64,000 nucleotides of DNA. Origin: Nitrospirillum amazonense. Lineage in GTDB: Bacteria; Pseudomonadota; Alphaproteobacteria; Azospirillales; Azospirillaceae. How positions within the stretch are numbered: position 1 is the first letter of the stretch; each line of letters opens with the position of its first letter. The DNA lies in the NCBI RefSeq assembly GCF_007828045.1, contig NZ_VITN01000001.1, positions 372,001-436,000 on the forward strand. The letters are read 5' to 3'. Both the position numbers and the translations under genes were made by a program. The notes beneath the pieces are model-generated. The model saw only the letters and a list, made by a program, of their open reading frames with translations. It was not told the origin of the DNA and ran no database searches. Positions 33,304 to 40,580 of this stretch are shown here, in pieces.

Positions 33304-35046
33304 TCAATTGGGGGATTTGCCAAGGGACTCGGCGGTGGTTTTAGGGCCGTGGCCCTGACCCCACAAGCCGCTTTCGGCCTCGGCGGCCACGGCCATCTCG
33401 AAATCGTGGAAGTCCGCCTCCAGCCGCCATTGCAGGGTGGCCTTTTGGCTCTGGTCCAGGAAGGCCTGGCAGGCGGCGGACGGGCTCGTGCCGGGATGAT
33501 CGGCGGCGCAGGATGCCACGAGCTGCCCCGGCGCCCCCCACAGGCTGGCGCCGGGCAGGAAGGCATGTTCCAGCCCGTTGCGGGAGAAGGTCTTCAGCGT
33601 GGCGTAATCCAGGCCGTAGGTCTCCGCCGCGCGCACATACTCATGCGTCAGGTCGATGCGCGACACGCCCTCGTCATCGGTGGACAGGGCCAAGGGCACG
33701 CCGAAGGCACGGTAGGCGGTGATGGGATGGTCGCGGCCCGTCACGCCCAGGATGACGTCGTTGCTGGTCAGGTTGATCTCCACCAGCACGCCCCGGTCGG
33801 CCATGGTCTTCAGCACATGCTGGGCGTCCGTCTCCTGCCCGATGTCCACGCCGTGCCCGATGCGCTTGGCGCCCGCCACCTCGACCGCCAGGCGGATGTG
33901 ATCGCGCAGGTCCTCCGGCGGCACCAGGCCCAAGGCCAGCTCACCGGCATGCAGCGACAGGTTGGCCGCTGGCATGCGCCGGCCCAGATAACCCAGCAGG
34001 CGCATCTGCAGGCCATAGTCCTTCAGCGTCACCGGGTTGTCCTCCGGCGCCACCAGATTGACGCCGACGAAGCGCGGGTCGGCGGCTGTCAGGGCGTAGC
34101 CGTACAGGCTTTGCGCGAACACCTGCGGGGCGGGCAGCACGCGGATGACCTGGGCCAGATAGCGGATGCTGACGGCGCAGCCCGGCTGGGCGTCCGCCGT
34201 CCCACAGCGCAGGATCTGGCGCATGCGGGCCTCCGCCGCATCGGTATCGGCCTTCGCGGCGGCGATGACGGCGGGCAGGCCGGGTTCCACCTTCGCGCGC
34301 CAGGCCTCGAACGTGGCGTCGTTGCCGGGGATGGTGCCGGGGGCCGGCGTGCCCAGCGGGGCGGCCAGGGCCGCCGCCTTGGACATGCCGTTGGACCACA
34401 TCAGTTCCAGGTACAGCACGTGGCTGGCGGCGGCGCGGTTCGCCGCCTCCGCCAGCATCTCGGGCACGCGGGCCTTCAGCGCCGGCTCGAACTTGGCGAA
34501 GCTATCAAAGAAATGGTCGTGCCCGGATTCCGCACCCGCCACGAAGTTGCGCATGGACAGGGCGTTGATCAGCCGGTTGTACAGGCCGACATCGCGCCGC
34601 GCGTCGGCAGCCGGCACCAGGCCGCCCGTACAGGGGGCGGGCTTCAGCACCAGCGCCTTGGGGTCGATGCACGCCGATTCCGCCGCCGCCCAGTCCACCA
34701 TGTTCTCCGCATAGATGCCGCCGCTCATGTGGTTGTGCAGGTCGGCGCCCTTGGGCATGCGGCGCAGGAACATGGCCAGCCGCACCGGGTCGGCGCGCAG
34801 ATGGCGGAACAGCGTGGCCGTTCGCAACTCCGGCGTCTGGGGGGCTTCGGCCGGGGCGGGGGGAGCGGCCGCCGGTGCGTCGCCGTGGCCCCCATCGGCG
34901 GCACAGGCGGCCAAAAGCAGCAGGCCACCCGCCGCCAGAATGGTGCGAATACGCGTCGCCCCGGTGCGCCCCGCCTGGGTGCGCCCCATCTGGGTACGCC
35001 CCATCTGGGTACGCCCCATCTGGGTACGCAGTGCCCCCATACTCAT
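33304..35046 (-). CDS. Adenosine deaminase-family lipoprotein
   Basis: A 580-residue amidohydrolase of the adenosine deaminase/ADGF group. It has a long N-terminal region of tandem Met-Gly-Arg-Thr-Gln repeats followed by a lipoprotein signal (TILAAGGLLLLAAC, lipobox LAAC), so it is predicted to be membrane-anchored in the periplasm. Zinc and catalytic motifs are GADLHNHMSG (around 100), LSLHAGELALG (around 364), AKRIGHGVDIG and LALSTDDEGVSR (around 452). All are intact. It would turn adenosine to inosine outside the cytosol, before the nucleoside hydrolases. The length, well above 350, and the insert around 110-200 resemble secreted growth-factor-type deaminases. The annotated start has AAGGGG upstream, but a shorter start within the repeats is possible. 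Confidence 0.9.
   Translation of the reverse strand: MSMGALRTQMGRTQMGRTQMGRTQAGRTGATRIRTILAAGGLLLLAACAADGGHGDAPAAAPPAPAEAPQTPELRTATLFRHLRADPVRLAMFLRRMPKGADLHNHMSGGIYAENMVDWAAAESACIDPKALVLKPAPCTGGLVPAADARRDVGLYNRLINALSMRNFVAGAESGHDHFFDSFAKFEPALKARVPEMLAEAANRAAASHVLYLELMWSNGMSKAAALAAPLGTPAPGTIPGNDATFEAWRAKVEPGLPAVIAAAKADTDAAEARMRQILRCGTADAQPGCAVSIRYLAQVIRVLPAPQVFAQSLYGYALTAADPRFVGVNLVAPEDNPVTLKDYGLQMRLLGYLGRRMPAANLSLHAGELALGLVPPEDLRDHIRLAVEVAGAKRIGHGVDIGQETDAQHVLKTMADRGVLVEINLTSNDVILGVTGRDHPITAYRAFGVPLALSTDDEGVSRIDLTHEYVRAAETYGLDYATLKTFSRNGLEHAFLPGASLWGAPGQLVASCAADHPGTSPSAACQAFLDQSQKATLQWRLEADFHDFEMAVAAEAESGLWGQGHGPKTTAESLGKSPN
34964..35023 (-). repeat. Four-copy 15-bp tandem repeat at the 5' end of the deaminase gene
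   Basis: Units GTRCGCCCCRYCTGG (coding strand: Met/Ala-Gly-Arg-Thr-Gln) follow directly after the first codons of the adenosine deaminase lipoprotein. They lengthen the positively charged n-region ahead of its signal peptide and provide several in-frame ATG codons. Confidence 0.85.
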
Positions 35047-35362
35047 GCCCCTCGCCCCTTGTCATTTCACCCGCCCACGGATGGCCCGCCACCGGGATGG
35101 GTCAGGGTCGGGCCATCGACGCGTCCAGGGGCGGGGGCCACGGGGCGGATACGCCGTTGCCAGTCCAGGGCATTATGGGGGTTGGCGGCCAGTGGTGCCA
35201 CCGCCCAAATCCGGGAAGACTTTCAAGCCGGGCATGGGTGTCCCGCCATAGCCGCCGGCTATCGAAACGGGATGTTGAACCTTAACCATTGGCCGTTAAA
35301 CTTCCGGCTGTTCACGGCGCTCCGTTCCGGGGCCGTCCTTCCAGCCGTCAGGAGAATCCCAG
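35047..35362. other. 316-bp divergent intergenic region
   Basis: This lies between the deaminase gene and a small secreted protein on the opposite strand. A promoter-like pair TTGAAC-N16-TAAACT at 35274-35301 could serve the small gene. Apart from that I see no gene or notable structure. Confidence 0.4.
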
Positions 35363-35635
35363 GTGCGCGCCCTTTCCGCCCTCACCCTTTGCGCCCCCCT
35401 TGCCGCCTCGCTGCTGCTGTCTCTGCCGGCGGCGGCTCAGAGCTCCCCGCCGGCCGACGCCGACAAGAAGGCGGTGATTCAGCAGCAGAAAGAAAATGAG
35501 GACGCGGAAACCCTCTGCCGCGTCATCAAGGAAAAGGCCGATTACGAGAAGTGCCTGGAGCTGTACTTCCTGGACCAGGACCAGTTCCGCGCCTTCCTCG
35601 ATGCGCATAAGCCCAAGCCCGCACCCAAGGCTTGA
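35363..35635 (+). CDS. Small secreted protein with two cysteines, 90 aa
   Basis: A GTG start with GGAGAA 6-11 nt upstream leads into a signal peptide (SALTLCAPLAASLLLSLPAAAQ, cleaved near residue 26). The mature part, about 64 residues, is charged and helical, with QQQKENEDAE and a CRVIKEKADYEKC segment whose two Cys, 13 residues apart, could form a disulfide. The C-terminus is Lys/Pro-rich. I do not recognise the family. It is a single gene, with a promoter-like sequence upstream. It may be a small periplasmic structural or stress protein. Confidence 0.6.
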   Translation: MRALSALTLCAPLAASLLLSLPAAAQSSPPADADKKAVIQQQKENEDAETLCRVIKEKADYEKCLELYFLDQDQFRAFLDAHKPKPAPKA

Positions 35636-35696
35636 GAAAAACGATGAGGCCGCCCCCCGTGCACCCGCCGGGGCGGCCGTCATCCTAATGACCGCC

Positions 35697-35986
35697 TCAG
35701 AACTTGTAGCTGACGCGGCGTAATAGAACGCCCCGTTTAAGCCGAAGGGTGAGTCGTTGCTGTAGGGATAGACGCCGCTGGTGCTGTTGGCGTCGATCAC
35801 CTGATAGCTGATGGTGACGTCGGCGATCCACCTGGCGCCATAGGTCTGGCCCGGCGCCGGGTTGCTGCTGTCCAGCGAGGTGGTGCTGCCTTAGCGGGGG
35901 GCGGGGGCGTACCGTGGGCGACAGCTTGTCCCAGTCACAGGTCGCCGCCAAGTTCAGCTTGTTCTTGGGGCTGCCCCTTCTCGATG
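35697..35986 (-). pseudogene. Remnant of a TonB-dependent receptor (C-terminal barrel end)
   Basis: Only the last barrel strands of a TonB receptor are left, spread over three frames. In order one reads RIEKGQP, a frame change, NKLNLAATCDWDKLSPTVR, a frame change, STTSLDSSNPAPGQTYGARW then IADVTISYQVID, and SPFGLNGAFYYA; a one-base deletion then breaks the final RVSYKF before the stop. The conserved NNLFDxYP segment seems lost by an internal deletion just before VYPYSNDSPFG. The rest of the gene (over 600 codons) is missing. Intact relatives end in GAYYYARLSYKF, so identification is firm even though no start is left. It lies next to an AT-rich stretch that may mark an old rearrangement. Confidence 0.85.
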
Positions 35987-36000
35987 CGGTATCAGGAAGG

Positions 36001-36299
36001 CGGGCAGGAACAACGTTTTTTTTATGTTCATATTTTTATTCAACATATTGATTGAGCATGGCGCAGATCGTCGCAGTCCCGCAGGCGTCGACCTGGAACG
36101 GCGCGCGGCGGAGGTGCCATGCCAGAATTGTATAGATCACGTGGCGTTTGGCTGATCTATGGTCTGGCAAATTTAACGTTACCTCAAATGTGGTATGTAA
36201 GCCAAACGTCGCTTGACAGCGGGGGTGGGCGCCATTGAGCATGGGGATCAATTTGCGGCCCCCTTGGGCGCACCCCACCGGCGCCGGGTAGGAACACCC
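36001..36299. other. AT-rich intergenic stretch with nested inverted repeats
   Basis: This region is far richer in A+T than its surroundings (for example a run of eight T and TTCATATTTTTATTCAACATATT between 36015 and 36050). Two perfect dyads are nested: ATAGATCA/TGATCTAT (36132-36139 and 36153-36160, 13-bp spacer) and CGTTTGGCT/AGCCAAACG (36145-36153 and 36200-36208, 46-bp spacer). A consensus -35 TTGACA occurs at 36213-36218, upstream of the flavoprotein gene. There is no transposase frame. It may be a remnant of a mobile element or a foreign regulatory region. Confidence 0.5.
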
Positions 36300-37727
36300 A
36301 TGACGACACGGCCGACCATCGCCATCATCGGCGCGGGCTTCAGCGGTTCTTTGCTGGCCTTGCACCTCCTGTCCCGCGGGGCCGACTGTCCCCGCATCCT
36401 GTTGATCGAACGCGCCTCCGACTTCGGCCGGGGGCTGGCCTACGCCACCGGCAATCCCGCCCACCTGCTGAACGTTCGGGCCGGGAACATGAGCGCGTTC
36501 CCCGACCAGCCGGAACATTTCCTGGCCTGGCTGCGCCAGCAGGGCGATGCGGTGCCGGGGGCCGCCGGGGCCGGCCCCGCCAGCTTCGTCGCGCGCCAGA
36601 CCTACGGCCATTACCTGCAAAAGCTGATCTCGGACGCCGCCAAGCAGTCACGCTCCGCCGGCCGCCTCATCCTGGTGCCGGACACGGCCGTGGCCCTGCG
36701 GCATGAGGGCGGGCGCATGGTGGTGCGCCTGGACGTGGGCCGGGAATACAAGCTGGACGCGGCCGTCCTGGCCATCGGCAATTTCCCGCCACAGCCGCCG
36801 CACCTGTTCGACGGCGCCTTTTTCCGTTCCCCCCGCTTCCATCCCGATCCCTGGGCACCCAGCGTGGCGCGAGACATCGGCGTGCGCGACAGCGTGCTCG
36901 TGGTGGGCACCGGCCTCACCATGGTCGACACGGTGCTGTCCCTGCGGGCGCGCGGCCACCAGGGGCAGATCGTGGCGCTGTCGCGCCGTGGCCTGCTGCC
37001 CCGCCGGCACACCGACGCCGTGCCCCACGTGGTGCCGCCACCGCCGGACATGCCCACTTCCCTCTCCCGCGCACTGGCCCATGTGCGCCGCCTGGTGCGG
37101 CAGGAACAGGCGGCCGGACGCGCCTGGCAGCCGGTGATCGACAGCCTGCGCCCGCGCACGGTGGCCTATTGGCAGGCCCTGCCCCTAGGTGAGAGGAAGC
37201 GCTTCTTGCGTCATCTGCGCCCCTGGTGGGACGTGCACCGCCACCGCCTGGCGCCGGCCGTCGCCACCCAACTGACCGCCTTGCAGGCCACGGGCGCGCT
37301 GATCGTCACCGCTGGCCGACTGCAGTCCATCGAGGAGGTGCCTGACGCCCTGCAGGGTCGGGTGCGCGTGACCTACCGCCCCCGGAACGAGGACGGCGAC
37401 ATCACCTTCCCGGTCGACCAGGTCATCAACTGCTCCGGCCCGGCCTGCGACATCCTGCGGGTGACCGATCCGCTGGTGCGCGACCTGTTGGCCCAGGGCA
37501 CCATCCGCCCCGACCCCCTGCACCTGGGCCTGGACGTGGACACCGAGGCGCGGGTGCTGGATGCCGGCGGCCGGCCGGTTTCCGGGCTGTACGCCATCGG
37601 CCCGGTCACGCGTGGCACCTTTTGGGAAATGACGGCCGTGCCCGACATCCGCATGCAGGCCGCCACCCTGGCCCAGCACATCGGCGCCTACATCGACCGC
37701 CATGCCAAGGTGGCGGTGGAGGCCTGA
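36300..37727 (+). CDS. FAD/NAD(P)-binding oxidoreductase (NAD_binding_9 type)
   Basis: A 475-residue flavoprotein. The N-terminal FAD motif is IAIIGAGFSGSLLALHLLS, followed by the family-specific FGRGLAYATGNPAHLLNVRAGNMSAFPDQPEHFLAWL. A second dinucleotide motif VLVVGTGLTMVDTVLSL (about 200-216) binds NAD(P)H, and the C-terminal FAD contact is SGLYAIGPVTRGTFWEMTAVPDIRMQA. This corresponds to the YdhS-like/FAD-NAD(P)-binding protein family found near siderophore, mercury or hydroxylase systems. The exact substrate is unknown. The chosen ATG is two codons before the Rossmann strand; the frame open further upstream runs through non-coding sequence. Confidence 0.88.
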   Translation: MTTRPTIAIIGAGFSGSLLALHLLSRGADCPRILLIERASDFGRGLAYATGNPAHLLNVRAGNMSAFPDQPEHFLAWLRQQGDAVPGAAGAGPASFVARQTYGHYLQKLISDAAKQSRSAGRLILVPDTAVALRHEGGRMVVRLDVGREYKLDAAVLAIGNFPPQPPHLFDGAFFRSPRFHPDPWAPSVARDIGVRDSVLVVGTGLTMVDTVLSLRARGHQGQIVALSRRGLLPRRHTDAVPHVVPPPPDMPTSLSRALAHVRRLVRQEQAAGRAWQPVIDSLRPRTVAYWQALPLGERKRFLRHLRPWWDVHRHRLAPAVATQLTALQATGALIVTAGRLQSIEEVPDALQGRVRVTYRPRNEDGDITFPVDQVINCSGPACDILRVTDPLVRDLLAQGTIRPDPLHLGLDVDTEARVLDAGGRPVSGLYAIGPVTRGTFWEMTAVPDIRMQAATLAQHIGAYIDRHAKVAVEA

Positions 37728-37859
37728 CGCGACCCTTCCATTCCTTGGCGCATCCCTTGTCCACGGTGGCGTCATGATCCTTATGTAGGGCTTCCGTGAC
37801 CGTTCCCCTCCATGCCGGTGGGCGGAATATGTCCCTTGTTAAGGAAGAGTGCCCCTGTG

Positions 37860-38600
37860 ATGGATTGCCAGGCTTGCCGTGAGGGGACGGTGCTTCCCTT
37901 CGACTTCACCATGGCGTTCCAGCCCATTGTCGATGCCGCCGCCGGCACCGTCTTCGCCTATGAGGCCCTGGTGCGCGGCCCGGCGGGCGAGGGGGCGGGC
38001 ACCGTTCTGGCGCGGGTGGACGCGGCCAACCGCTACGCCTTCGACCAGGCCTGCCGGGTGAAAGCCATCGAGCTAGCGGCCAAGCTGGGTCTGGCGCAGA
38101 CGGGTGCGCGCCTGTCCATCAACTTTCTGCCGGCGGCGATCCACCGGCCGGAGCATTGCCTGCGCGCCACCTTCAAGGCCAGCAGGGCGATGGGCCTGCC
38201 GCTGGACCGCCTGATGTTCGAGGCGACGGAGAACGAGCCCATCCAGGACCCGGCCCACTTGCTGGACATCTTCCAGGAATACCGCCGCCACGGCTTCCTC
38301 TCGGCCATCGACGATTTCGGCGCCGGCTACGCCGGCCTCAGCTTGCTGGCCAAGTTCCAGCCCGACGTGCTGAAGATCGACATGGAACTGACCCGCGACG
38401 TGCATATCCGGCCGGTCAGCCGCACCATCATCGCCGCCATCCTGCAGGTCTGCCAAACCTTGGGCATCACCGTGGTGGCGGAGGGGGTGGAGACGGCGGA
38501 GGAACTGGCCACCCTTCGCGATCTCGGCATCACCCTGATCCAGGGCTACCTGTTCGGCCGGCCGGCGTTCGAGGCGCTGCCCAAGCCTCTAGACCTCTAG
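37860..38600 (+). CDS. EAL-domain cyclic-di-GMP phosphodiesterase
   Basis: A 246-residue protein that is almost only an EAL domain. Every residue needed for c-di-GMP hydrolysis is visible: YEALVRG (the EAL motif), Asn of SINFLPAA, Glu/Thr/Glu of MFEATENEP, the Asp pair of SAIDDFGAGYAGLS, Lys of VLKIDMEL, Glu of VVAEGVET and Gln of IQGYLFGRP. It should therefore lower c-di-GMP. A short N-terminal stretch DCQACREGTVLPFDF, with two Cys, precedes the domain and is shared with stand-alone EAL proteins of alphaproteobacteria. No sensory domain is fused. The ATG was chosen because AAGGAAG lies about 12 nt upstream. Promoter elements are not evident. Confidence 0.92.
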   Translation: MDCQACREGTVLPFDFTMAFQPIVDAAAGTVFAYEALVRGPAGEGAGTVLARVDAANRYAFDQACRVKAIELAAKLGLAQTGARLSINFLPAAIHRPEHCLRATFKASRAMGLPLDRLMFEATENEPIQDPAHLLDIFQEYRRHGFLSAIDDFGAGYAGLSLLAKFQPDVLKIDMELTRDVHIRPVSRTIIAAILQVCQTLGITVVAEGVETAEELATLRDLGITLIQGYLFGRPAFEALPKPLDL

Positions 38601-38611
38601 CCGCGCCAGGA

Positions 38612-38657
38612 ACCGGTCGAAGGACCGGTCCACCGCCTCCCGCCCGCTACCGGGCGG
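38612..38657. terminator. Pair of GC hairpins in a convergent gap
   Basis: Two perfect 7-bp stems follow the EAL gene: ACCGGTC-GAAG-GACCGGT and CCGCCCG-CTAC-CGGGCGG, each with a tetraloop. They lie between convergent transcripts and could stop both. There is no T-run, so action would depend on Rho or structure alone. Confidence 0.4.
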
Positions 38658-38725
38658 TGGGGGTGCCAGCGGTTGGGATCATGACGGTTCCTCCGTTGTT
38701 CGCATCGGTCAGCTGTTCATAGCGG

Positions 38726-38806
38726 TCAGCGGGCTTGGGCGACGGTGCGCTGCGCGGCACCCAGGATCAGCAGCACCGCCAGCGCGCGGTCGACAACCTT
38801 TCCCAT
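38726..38806 (-). CDS. Possible 26-residue hydrophobic peptide
   Basis: A very short frame starts with ATG 9-14 nt after GGGGGGAA and encodes MGKVVDRALAVLLILGAAQR plus six residues. It begins 20 bp after the stop of the SRPBCC gene on the same strand, so it would be the third gene of the ArsR/SRPBCC unit. The hydrophobic core (ALAVLLILGAA) would fit a membrane-associated or signal-like peptide. Size makes chance occurrence quite possible. Confidence 0.3.
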   Translation of the reverse strand: MGKVVDRALAVLLILGAAQRTVAQAR

Positions 38807-38826
38807 CGGTTCCCCCCGTTCTGTTT

Positions 38827-39312
38827 TCAGCCGCTTGCCGCGCCGGCGTACAGGTCCAGGATGCCGCCCCAGCCACCGTCGCTGTCCACCTTGCCCCGCA
38901 GGCGCTCGCCGTTCTCGGCGCCGAAGCGGTCCAGGTGGCGGTGTTCCAGCGTCACCCGGGTCAGGGTCTCATCCAGGACGGTGAAGGTCACCTCCACCTC
39001 CGAATAGGTATCGGTGCGGATCTGGAAATCGCCGTCCAGATGCCAGCTCAGCACCAGGCGGGCCGGCGGCTCCCACGCCAGCACGCGGCCCCAGTCGCAC
39101 TCCGACCCGTCGTCGCCCACCTCGTACCAGCGGCCGTCCACCTTGGGCTCGATGATGGCGTTGGCCAGGGGCGCCTTGCCGATGTGATGGGTGGCGGGCC
39201 ACCAGCTGCTGAAGCGGGTGGTGAAGACGTGAAAGGCATGGGCCTGGCTGGCCTTCACCGTCACGGTCTTCACCACAGGTGCTACGGCGATGGTGCGTTC
39301 GGCAAGCGTCAT
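38827..39312 (-). CDS. SRPBCC (AHSA1-like) domain protein
   Basis: A 161-residue START-like/AHSA1 protein. The pattern VKTVTVKASQAHAFHVFTTRFSSWWPATHHIG, IIEPKVDGRWYEVGDDGSECDWGRVLAWEPPARLVLSWHLDGDF and the C-terminal YSEVEVTFTVLDETLTRVTLEHRHLDRFGAENG are typical of proteins with a deep hydrophobic ligand cavity. It starts 18 bp after the ArsR gene stop on the same strand. This ArsR-SRPBCC pairing is common in proteobacteria, where the regulator controls the pair, but the ligand is rarely known. It might bind a lipid-like compound or act as a toxin sensor. Confidence 0.92.
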   Translation of the reverse strand: MTLAERTIAVAPVVKTVTVKASQAHAFHVFTTRFSSWWPATHHIGKAPLANAIIEPKVDGRWYEVGDDGSECDWGRVLAWEPPARLVLSWHLDGDFQIRTDTYSEVEVTFTVLDETLTRVTLEHRHLDRFGAENGERLRGKVDSDGGWGGILDLYAGAASG

Positions 39313-39330
39313 GGCGGTGGCCTCTCCCGT

Positions 39331-39642
39331 TTATGGTTTGTCGCTCGTCCTCTCCGCCTCGGCGGCAAAGGCGTCGAGCGCGGTCTCCCAGAACTGGTCC
39401 AGCCAGCGGCGCAGGGCGCCCAGGCCGTGCGGGTCGATGTGATAGATGCGCCGCGTCCCCTCCGCCCGGTCGCTCACCAGCCCGGCGTCCTTCAGCACCT
39501 TCAGGTGCTGCGACACCGCCGGCCGGCTGATGGGCAGATGCCGCGCCAACTCCCCCACCGGCTGCGGCCCAGCCCGCAACCGCTCAAACACCGCCCGCCG
39601 GGTGGGATCGGCCAGGGCGGTCAGCGCTTGTTCGTAAGACAT
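39331..39642 (-). CDS. ArsR-family transcriptional repressor
   Basis: A 103-residue winged-helix protein: ALTALADPTRRAVFERLRAGPQPVGELARHLPISRPAVSQHLKVLKDAGLVSDRAEGTRRIYHIDP. It lacks the CxC metal site of arsenic/cadmium sensors, so it belongs to the metal-independent ArsR group usually paired with an SRPBCC protein, as here. The C-terminal helix ALRRWLDQFWETALDAFAAEAE mediates dimerisation. It starts just 3 bp from the end of a decayed antitoxin gene. No palindromic operator is obvious directly before the ATG because that sequence is the antitoxin remnant. Confidence 0.93.
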   Translation of the reverse strand: MSYEQALTALADPTRRAVFERLRAGPQPVGELARHLPISRPAVSQHLKVLKDAGLVSDRAEGTRRIYHIDPHGLGALRRWLDQFWETALDAFAAEAERTSDKP

Positions 39643-39645
39643 GGC

Positions 39646-39860
39646 TTACGGTAAGCTACGGCGAACGGATGAGTCAAGATACCGATCAACGACCAGTCCT
39701 GAATTCCGTAGGGGCGAGGTGGTGAAAAAGTCCGCGAGACTGCCCGGCGCGGTGACGGTGGCCGGACAGGGTTGGGCGGCCTCACCACCGCAACCGCACG
39801 GTTGTCCTTGGTGATGAACTGAGGCTGCCCGGCAGCAGCCAGGGTGATGATTTCGTCCAA
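39646..39860 (-). pseudogene. Decayed Phd/YefM-family antitoxin
   Basis: One frame reads DEIITLAAAGQPQFITKDNR then AVAVV, the middle of a Phd/YefM antitoxin. A different frame then reads PGSLADFFTTSPLRNSGLVV, the usual end of plasmid-stability antitoxins, before its TAA. A frameshift near 39760 joins them and the N-terminal dimer/DNA-binding strand is lost upstream. No VapC/Doc toxin follows; ArsR starts 3 bp after the stop. It is therefore an orphan, broken antitoxin. Confidence 0.75.
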
Positions 39861-39934
39861 GCAGACACCAGCCTGGGTTATTGTTCAGTACGTCATGGCG
39901 GCCCCAGATTCCCAGAGCGCTTCTGAGCGGTATT

Positions 39935-39947
39935 GATAACAGTTATC
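39935..39947. promoter_or_regulatory. Palindrome upstream of the ParDE pair
   Basis: GATAACAGTTATC is a perfect 13-bp palindrome 40 bp before the antitoxin ATG. ParD-type antitoxins bind such dyads to repress their operon, so an autoregulatory operator is inferred. Confidence 0.6.
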
Positions 39948-39987
39948 CGGCTGGCATACGCTACGGAACCGGAAGGAGTTTGTGAAT

Positions 39988-40251
39988 ATGCCCAGCAGCG
40001 TCAATCTTGGCCCTCAACTGGAGGGCGTCGTGGATCAGCTCGTTCAATCTGGCCGCTATAATTCCCGTAGTGAAGTGCTTCGGGATGGTGTGCGCCTGTT
40101 GCATGAACGGGAGGTCCGGCTTGCGGCGCTGGATGCGGCGCTGAAGCGGGGGCTGGAGGATGCGGACGCAGGTGACGTCCTGCCCGCTGACGAGGTGTTT
40201 GACGCGCTGAAGGCCAGGCTCGGCAAGGCTAAGAGCGCCGCAGGCGCGTAA
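39988..40251 (+). CDS. parD: ParD-family antitoxin
   Basis: An 87-residue ribbon-helix-helix antitoxin. The N-terminal strand SSVNLGPQLEGVVDQLVQSGRYNSRSEVLRDGVRLLHERE is the classic ParD pattern (GRYxSxSEVxRxGxRLL). The acidic C-terminal helix (LEDADAGDVLPADEVFDALKARL) should wrap the toxin. GGAAGGAG lies 9 nt before the ATG; an in-frame GTG two codons earlier is too close to it. It is 8 bp upstream of the toxin gene and has a perfect dyad in its promoter region. Confidence 0.92.
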   Translation: MPSSVNLGPQLEGVVDQLVQSGRYNSRSEVLRDGVRLLHEREVRLAALDAALKRGLEDADAGDVLPADEVFDALKARLGKAKSAAGA

Positions 40252-40259
40252 CGCAACCT

Positions 40260-40559
40260 ATGAGGGTCGTCATCACCCGTGCCGCTTTCACCGACCTGGT
40301 GGCCATCGCGGACTGGATCGACGCGGAGCAGCCCGACCGCGCCCCGGGCTTTATTGACGCGCTACACGAGCGGTGTACGGCCCTAGGCAAGTTTCCGCTG
40401 GCCTATCCGTTGGTGCCGCGCTTTGAGGCGCATGGCATTCGCCGGCGCGTATTTCGCGACCACCTTATTTTTTATCGCATCCGGGCGTCGAGGGTTGAGG
40501 TGCTGCGCGTCCTGCATGGCGCTCGCGACTACGCTACCCTATTGTCCCTCGACTTTTAA
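40260..40559 (+). CDS. parE: ParE-family toxin
   Basis: A 99-residue RelE/ParE-fold toxin encoded 8 bp after ParD. Key stretches are VVITRAAFTDLVAIADWID (first strand and helix), DALHERCTALGKFPLAYPLVPRFEAHGIRRRVFRDHLIFYRIRASR and the final strand VEVLRVLHGARDYATLL. The RVLHGARD ending is diagnostic of ParE. Members inhibit DNA gyrase. Neutralisation by the neighbouring ParD is expected. This module sits beside the remains of another antitoxin gene, suggesting repeated TA turnover at this place. Confidence 0.92.
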   Translation: MRVVITRAAFTDLVAIADWIDAEQPDRAPGFIDALHERCTALGKFPLAYPLVPRFEAHGIRRRVFRDHLIFYRIRASRVEVLRVLHGARDYATLLSLDF

Positions 40560-40580
40560 ATTTCCGGTGCCGTTTCCGTC

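Noticed and set aside
34964..35023. CRISPR-like repeat array
   Set aside because: The units are 15 bp, directly tandem without spacers and inside a coding frame.
33133..35499. 788-residue + strand frame over the adenosine deaminase gene
   Set aside because: Covers the deaminase and parts of both intergenic gaps with low-complexity His/Gln/Arg/Gly sequence; the opposite strand has all zinc motifs.
36001..36299. Insertion sequence
   Set aside because: No transposase frame, no clear target duplication and no paired terminal repeats of IS length; left as AT-rich DNA with dyads.
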